A DNA stretch of 64,000 bases, from contig NZ_JNXG01000006.1 of NCBI RefSeq assembly GCF_000717025.1, positions 186,001-250,000 on the forward strand. The letters are read 5' to 3'. This DNA is from Streptomyces atroolivaceus (GTDB lineage: Bacteria; Actinomycetota; Actinomycetes; Streptomycetales; Streptomycetaceae). Shown piece after piece: positions 60,466 to 64,000 of the stretch (its first letter is position 1; every line of letters begins with the position of its first letter). The position numbers were made by a program, and so were the translations under genes. The notes below the pieces were generated by a model, which was not told where the DNA came from, made no database searches, and saw nothing but the letters and a program-made list of their open reading frames with translations.

Positions 60466-61332
60466 ATGCGTCTGGCCCTGTTCAACATGGGACGCCTCGG
60501 AATCGTCGACGGCGACGACCTCGTCGACGTGACCGAACAACTCACCGGAACCGACACCCCGAGTGCGGCCGGTGCGCTGCACCAGCACATCGAGACCGTC
60601 GCACGCGACGGAGCCGTACAGGTCGACCTCACCGGCTGCGCTCGCGTTCCGCTCGACGAAGCGGCCCTCGAAGCCCCCCTGCCCCGGCCCGGAAAGGTCG
60701 TCGGCGCACCGGTCAACTACCTCGACCACAAAGCTGAGATGGCCTACACCACCTCGGTCGCCGACCTCGGGGTCTTCCTCAAGGCCAACTCCTCGGTCAT
60801 CGGTCCGGGCCAGGACATCGTCCTGCCCTACACCGACAAGCGCACCGACCAGGAAGGCGAGCTCGGCGTCGTCATCGGGCGCACCGCCAGTCACGTCGAC
60901 GCGAAGGACGCACTGGATCACGTCTTCGGTTACACCTGCGTGCTGGACATCACCGTGCGCTCCGGTGAGGACCGCTCCACACGCAAGTCGTTCGACACGT
61001 TCACACCGATCGGGCCCTGGATCGTCACCGCAGACGAGATCCCGGACCCCGACTCCCTCGACCTGCGCTGTGATGTCGGTGGCACCACCCGGCAGCGCAC
61101 CAACACGGCCGATCTGATCTTCGGGGTCGCGGAGCTGATCGCCTACACCTCGTCCGTCATGACACTCCACCCCGGCGACGTGATCGCGACAGGCACGCCC
61201 GCTGGAGTGGGACCGCTCAGCCACGGGGATCGCGTCGTCCTGGAGATCGACCGGGTGGGCCGTCTCGAAGTGGGCGTCGACGGCTCCCGGGCCACCCCGT
61301 ACGAGCAGCGCCCCGGACGACGGGACCGCTGA
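60466..61332 (+). CDS. Fumarylpyruvate hydrolase-type FAH protein
   Basis: A 288-residue FAH-family hydrolase, shorter than the other two. VVGAPVNYLDHKAEM is the characteristic entry, GELGVVIGR and VLDITVRS the metal-binding acidic residues (E..E..D), and IATGTPAGVGPL the conserved loop. Next to gentisate dioxygenase it should hydrolyse fumarylpyruvate (or maleylpyruvate) to fumarate/maleate and pyruvate. No maleylpyruvate isomerase gene is visible up to the window end; actinomycetes often use a mycothiol-dependent one. Starts after AAGGAGG, 34 bases from the dioxygenase. Confidence 0.88.
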   Translation: MRLALFNMGRLGIVDGDDLVDVTEQLTGTDTPSAAGALHQHIETVARDGAVQVDLTGCARVPLDEAALEAPLPRPGKVVGAPVNYLDHKAEMAYTTSVADLGVFLKANSSVIGPGQDIVLPYTDKRTDQEGELGVVIGRTASHVDAKDALDHVFGYTCVLDITVRSGEDRSTRKSFDTFTPIGPWIVTADEIPDPDSLDLRCDVGGTTRQRTNTADLIFGVAELIAYTSSVMTLHPGDVIATGTPAGVGPLSHGDRVVLEIDRVGRLEVGVDGSRATPYEQRPGRRDR

Positions 61333-61347
61333 CCGAAGGTCGCACAC

Positions 61348-61408
61348 AGGTGGTGCCGCGCACTCCTAGACTCCCTCCAGACCGGCTGTCTCTCGGCCGG
61401 CACCACCT
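61348..61408. promoter_or_regulatory. 11-bp inverted repeat upstream of the MarR gene
   Basis: AGGTGGTGCCG (61348-61358) and CGGCACCACCT (61398-61408) are exact inverted copies 39 bases apart, in the 100-base gap between the hydrolase and the MarR gene. It could be an attenuator/terminator stem or two half-sites of a regulator that loops DNA. Confidence 0.45.
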
Positions 61409-61432
61409 AGACGACGGACGGAGGGAGCACCC

Positions 61433-61882
61433 GTGGCGCGCGCACTGGAGCTGCCCAACTACATCGGCCATCTGATCCGGCGAGCGGAACAGGTGCACAC
61501 GGCTCTCTGGGCCCAGCACGTGTCCCGGGAGATCACCTCCCAGAAGTTCGCCATCCTCAACGCGCTGAGCCGGGACCCCGGCGTGGACCAGCGGACTCTC
61601 GCACGCTTCACCTCGCTGGACCGCTCCACGGTCAACCTGATGATCCGCCGCCTGACCGACCAGGCGCTCGTGAGCCAAGTACGCGACGAAGACGACCGTA
61701 GGCGAACCCTGCTGAGTCTCACCGACGAGGGGGCCGCGCTGCTCGATTCCCTGATCGCTCCGGCAGAGCGGATCAACGAACTACTTCTCAGATCACTTCC
61801 CGAGGGTGAACGGGCGATAGCCGTTGACATCCTCAGCAGACTTGCCTCGCTGGATGAGGAGTCGCTCCGCGGCGGAGCCTGA
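61433..61882 (+). CDS. MarR family transcriptional regulator
   Basis: A 149-residue MarR-type regulator: YIGHLIRRAEQVHTALWAQH, a winged helix with ALSRDPGVDQRTLARFTSLD followed by RSTVNLMIRRLTDQALVSQV, and the wing DEDDRRRTLLSLTDEG. GTG 61433 follows GAGGGAG. MarR proteins usually bind phenolic ligands and release DNA; in gentisate/3-hydroxybenzoate clusters of other bacteria such a regulator represses the operon. The perfect dyad at 58057-58091 is a good candidate site. Confidence 0.88.
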   Translation: MARALELPNYIGHLIRRAEQVHTALWAQHVSREITSQKFAILNALSRDPGVDQRTLARFTSLDRSTVNLMIRRLTDQALVSQVRDEDDRRRTLLSLTDEGAALLDSLIAPAERINELLLRSLPEGERAIAVDILSRLASLDEESLRGGA

Positions 61883-61995
61883 GACCTGACAGGGCGTCCT
61901 TCGGAAGAGACCCGCCCAGTGCTCGGACTTCACCCTTCGTGTGAGGAACAGAGCCCGTCGGACGACCGCACCACGGGCGAAGAAGGTGTCACACA

Positions 61996-62808
61996 TTGAC
62001 ATACGACCGCCTCGAGACCGCTTCCCCGCCGAGCCGACGGCCCAGGAAGCCTGCACCAGCGGCTGGCACGGGCCCCGTCATCGGCCGCGCCCTGCAGATC
62101 CTCGGCGCCTTCACCGCCGAGCATCCGTACCTGTCACTGAGCGACCTGGCCCGGCGAGCGAACCTGCCCGTGTCGACCGTCCACCGCATGCTGGGGGAGC
62201 TCCTGGCCTGGGGAGCCCTGGAGCGGGACGCGCAGGGACGCTACCGAGTCGGACTGCGGCTGTGGGAGATCGGATCCCTCGCGCCCCGCAGCCAGGGGAT
62301 ACGCGAGCTCGCGCTGCCGCACCTGCACGACCTCTCCGCCCTCACCCGCGAGAACGTACAACTCGCGGTCCGGGACGAGTCGGAGGTCGTCTTCGTGGAG
62401 CGCATCGGCGCCGACGGCGCCGTGCCCACTCTGACACGGGTGGGAGGACGGCTCGCCCTCACTGCCACAGGCGCAGGACTCGTACTGCTCGCCCACGCCC
62501 CGGCCCAGGTACAGGACGAAGCGATGGCCCGGCCGATCCAGCGGCATACCCCGTACACCCTGACCAACCATGTCCAGCTCAGAAGAGTTCTCGCCCAGAT
62601 ACGCGTGTGCGGATACGCAGTGAGTGACCGGCAACTGTCCGCGGACACACTGTCGGTCGCGGCCCCCGTCACCACCGCAGACGGAGAGGTGGCAGCAGCC
62701 GTTTCCGTCGTCGTCCGGCACGGATCCACGCGTGTGGGACCTCTCGCAGATCTGGTCCGCTCCGCAGGCCGAGCTATATCGCGGGCTCTTCACACGCCCG
62801 TCGCCTGA
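61996..62808 (+). CDS. IclR family transcriptional regulator
   Basis: A 270-residue IclR-type regulator: N-terminal helix-turn-helix RALQILGAFTAEHPYLSLSD, then LARRANLPVSTVHRMLGELL, followed by the effector domain (VQLAVRDESEVVFVERIGAD and AAPVTTADGEVAAAVSVVV). The TTG at 61996 has AAGGTG 7 bases before it, so I use it as start. IclR proteins activate or repress gentisate and protocatechuate genes in actinomycetes. It precedes the aromatic importer by about 160 bases, which it likely controls. Confidence 0.85.
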   Translation: MTYDRLETASPPSRRPRKPAPAAGTGPVIGRALQILGAFTAEHPYLSLSDLARRANLPVSTVHRMLGELLAWGALERDAQGRYRVGLRLWEIGSLAPRSQGIRELALPHLHDLSALTRENVQLAVRDESEVVFVERIGADGAVPTLTRVGGRLALTATGAGLVLLAHAPAQVQDEAMARPIQRHTPYTLTNHVQLRRVLAQIRVCGYAVSDRQLSADTLSVAAPVTTADGEVAAAVSVVVRHGSTRVGPLADLVRSAGRAISRALHTPVA

Positions 62809-62970
62809 GACGCTCCCTCCCGCAACAATTACCTTCCCGCCATCCGGAAAGACACCTGTCCGCCGAACCCCGCTGCTCTCAATATGACTGCACCGACAGC
62901 CGAACCGGCCGGACGTCACACGGCGCTCCGGGGTTCAGTCGGCAACCGCAGTCGACAACGGAGTGCTGCC

Positions 62971-63018
62971 ATGTACATGCCCCTCGCATACCCCACCCAG
63001 CAGCGAGTCGTCCGATGA
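62971..63018 (+). CDS. 15-codon leader ORF before the aromatic-acid transporter
   Basis: ATG 62971, with GGAG seven bases upstream, begins the peptide MYMPLAYPTQQRVVR and stops at TGA 63016-63018, overlapping the transporter ATG at 63015 as ATGA. The transporter itself has no Shine-Dalgarno sequence, so translation of this short ORF probably delivers ribosomes to it. No function of the peptide is suggested. Confidence 0.4.
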   Translation: MYMPLAYPTQQRVVR

Positions 63019-64000
63019 GCGCCCGCCTCGAGCGGGCCCTGGACGACGGGCCCATGAGCCGTTTCCAGTGGAGTGCGATCGCCATATGCGTACTTCTCAA
63101 CACCCTCGACGGCTTCGATGTCCTCGTCATGTCCTTCACCGGAAAGACGATCTCCGGCGAATGGCATCTCGACTCCGGCACCCTCGGGCTTCTGCTCAGC
63201 AGCGGCCTGGCAGGCATGGCCCTGGGAGCACTATGTGTCGCACCCTGGGCCGACCGGGTCGGCAGGAGGCCCGTCATCCTGGCAGGTCTGGCCATCGCAG
63301 CAGGTGGCATGATGCTTTCGTCGACCAGCCAGAACTGGCAACAGCTCGGCGCACTTCGCCTCCTGACCGGCGTCGGCATCGGCGCGGTGCTGGCCTGTAG
63401 CAACGTCATCGCCGGGGAGTTCGCCTCACGCCGCTGGCGCGGTATGGCCGTCAGCCTCAACTCCACCGGGTACGCCGTGGGCGCAACGGTCGGCGGCATC
63501 TCGTCGGTCACGCTCATCGACCATCACGGATGGCGGTCGGTGTTCCTGGTCGGCGGATTGGCCACCCTGGCTGTTATTCCGCTCGCCTACTGGCTCCTGC
63601 CGGAGTCCCTCGACTTCCTCATCGCCAGAAAGCCCAAGAACGCCCTGCACAGGGTCAACGCCCTGGCCCGTCGCATGCGACAGCCTGAACTCACTTCACT
63701 CCCCGACACGGGCGACACGGGGCACTCCGCCACAATTGGATTCCGTAGCCTCCTCGCGCCGGACCTGCGGCGCCCCACTCTGGTGCTGTGGGGAGCGTTC
63801 TTCCTGGTCATGGCTGCCTTCTACTTCGTCACGAGCTGGACGCCAACCCTGCTGGTGGAAGCCGGCATGTCGTCGAAGCAGAGCCTGACCGGGGGCACGC
63901 TCCTCAACCTGGGCGGCATCTTCGGCACCGCTCTCCTGGGTGCACTGGCCGCGCGCTACGCGCTCGTCAGCGTGCTGCGCACCTACCTCTTCGTGGCCGC
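63015..64000 (+). CDS. Aromatic acid:H+ symporter-type MFS importer (cut by window end)
   Basis: An open frame from ATG 63015 to the window edge, 328 residues visible of an expected ~430-450. It has CVLLNTLDGFDVLVMSFTGK with the DGxD motif of the AAHS family (PcaK, BenK, 3-hydroxybenzoate transporters), GLLLSSGLAGMALGALCVAP with ADRVGRRP in loop 2-3, and the GVGIGAVLACSNVIAGEFAS region with ..RWRGMAVSLNSTGYAVGA. Six or more helices are seen before a hydrophilic loop (RRMRQPELTSLPDTGDTGHS). Location after the gentisate genes and regulators indicates import of 3-hydroxybenzoate or gentisate. Confidence 0.87.
   Translation, partial: MSARLERALDDGPMSRFQWSAIAICVLLNTLDGFDVLVMSFTGKTISGEWHLDSGTLGLLLSSGLAGMALGALCVAPWADRVGRRPVILAGLAIAAGGMMLSSTSQNWQQLGALRLLTGVGIGAVLACSNVIAGEFASRRWRGMAVSLNSTGYAVGATVGGISSVTLIDHHGWRSVFLVGGLATLAVIPLAYWLLPESLDFLIARKPKNALHRVNALARRMRQPELTSLPDTGDTGHSATIGFRSLLAPDLRRPTLVLWGAFFLVMAAFYFVTSWTPTLLVEAGMSSKQSLTGGTLLNLGGIFGTALLGALAARYALVSVLRTYLFVA

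Overview
The window is actinobacterial DNA, almost certainly Streptomyces: very high GC, GTG and TTG starts, many ATGA overlaps, TTA codons confined to a secondary-metabolism cluster, and secreted hydrolases with MsiK-style ABC operons that lack an ATPase. Degenerate IS remnants separate the functional blocks, so this looks like accessory chromosome (perhaps an arm) rather than core.

1-3.5 kb: an MFS exporter, an ISL3-type transposase scrap, a small hypothetical gene and a GNAT acetyltransferase. 4.4-19.9 kb: a compact polyketide cluster. It has a discrete AT-ACP protein and a 2033-residue synthase with an SDR-type enoyl reductase, KS, decayed KS (chain-length-factor-like), KR and DH. These are followed by a KASIII-like protein with serine for cysteine, a P450, a Rieske oxygenase, and a complete methoxymalonyl-ACP set (FkbK, FkbJ, FkbI and FkbH types, then a convergent FkbG-type O-methyltransferase). 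The combination resembles what I recall of the galbonolide (rustmicin) FAS-PKS hybrid locus. No thioesterase is visible.

20.1-33.4 kb: a mixed zone. It holds fragments of GNAT, IS1380, HxlR, IS5 and IS630 genes, and a 1373-residue secreted protein that joins a CdtB/DNase I-fold phosphatase, an SGNH esterase and a pectate-lyase-like beta-helix. It also has a secreted I36-type inhibitor, a GNAT enzyme, a divergent XRE-cupin regulator facing an EamA exporter with PaiB-like and B3/4 genes, and a DHFR/RibD-like reductase.

33.5-46.8 kb: sugar scavenging. There is a GH3 beta-glucosidase with PA14 insert, an orphan solute-binding lipoprotein, a GH78 alpha-L-rhamnosidase, a three-gene sugar ABC operon and two LacI regulators. 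GAAA/TTTC palindromes and TGTAAC repeats lie in the intergenic DNA.

46.8-64 kb: aromatic catabolism. The first cluster (MFS, LysR, FAH, cyclase, flavin monooxygenase, ACMSD-like amidohydrolase, extradiol dioxygenase, second FAH, SDR, broken SDR, CoA-transferase A and B) looks like a ring-cleavage route of unknown substrate. The second is a gentisate route (3-hydroxybenzoate 6-hydroxylase type monooxygenase, gentisate dioxygenase, fumarylpyruvate-type hydrolase, MarR, IclR and an aromatic-acid MFS importer cut by the window end). A plausible reading of 33-64 kb is removal of glucose and rhamnose from plant phenolic glycosides followed by degradation of the aromatic part. That link is inference.
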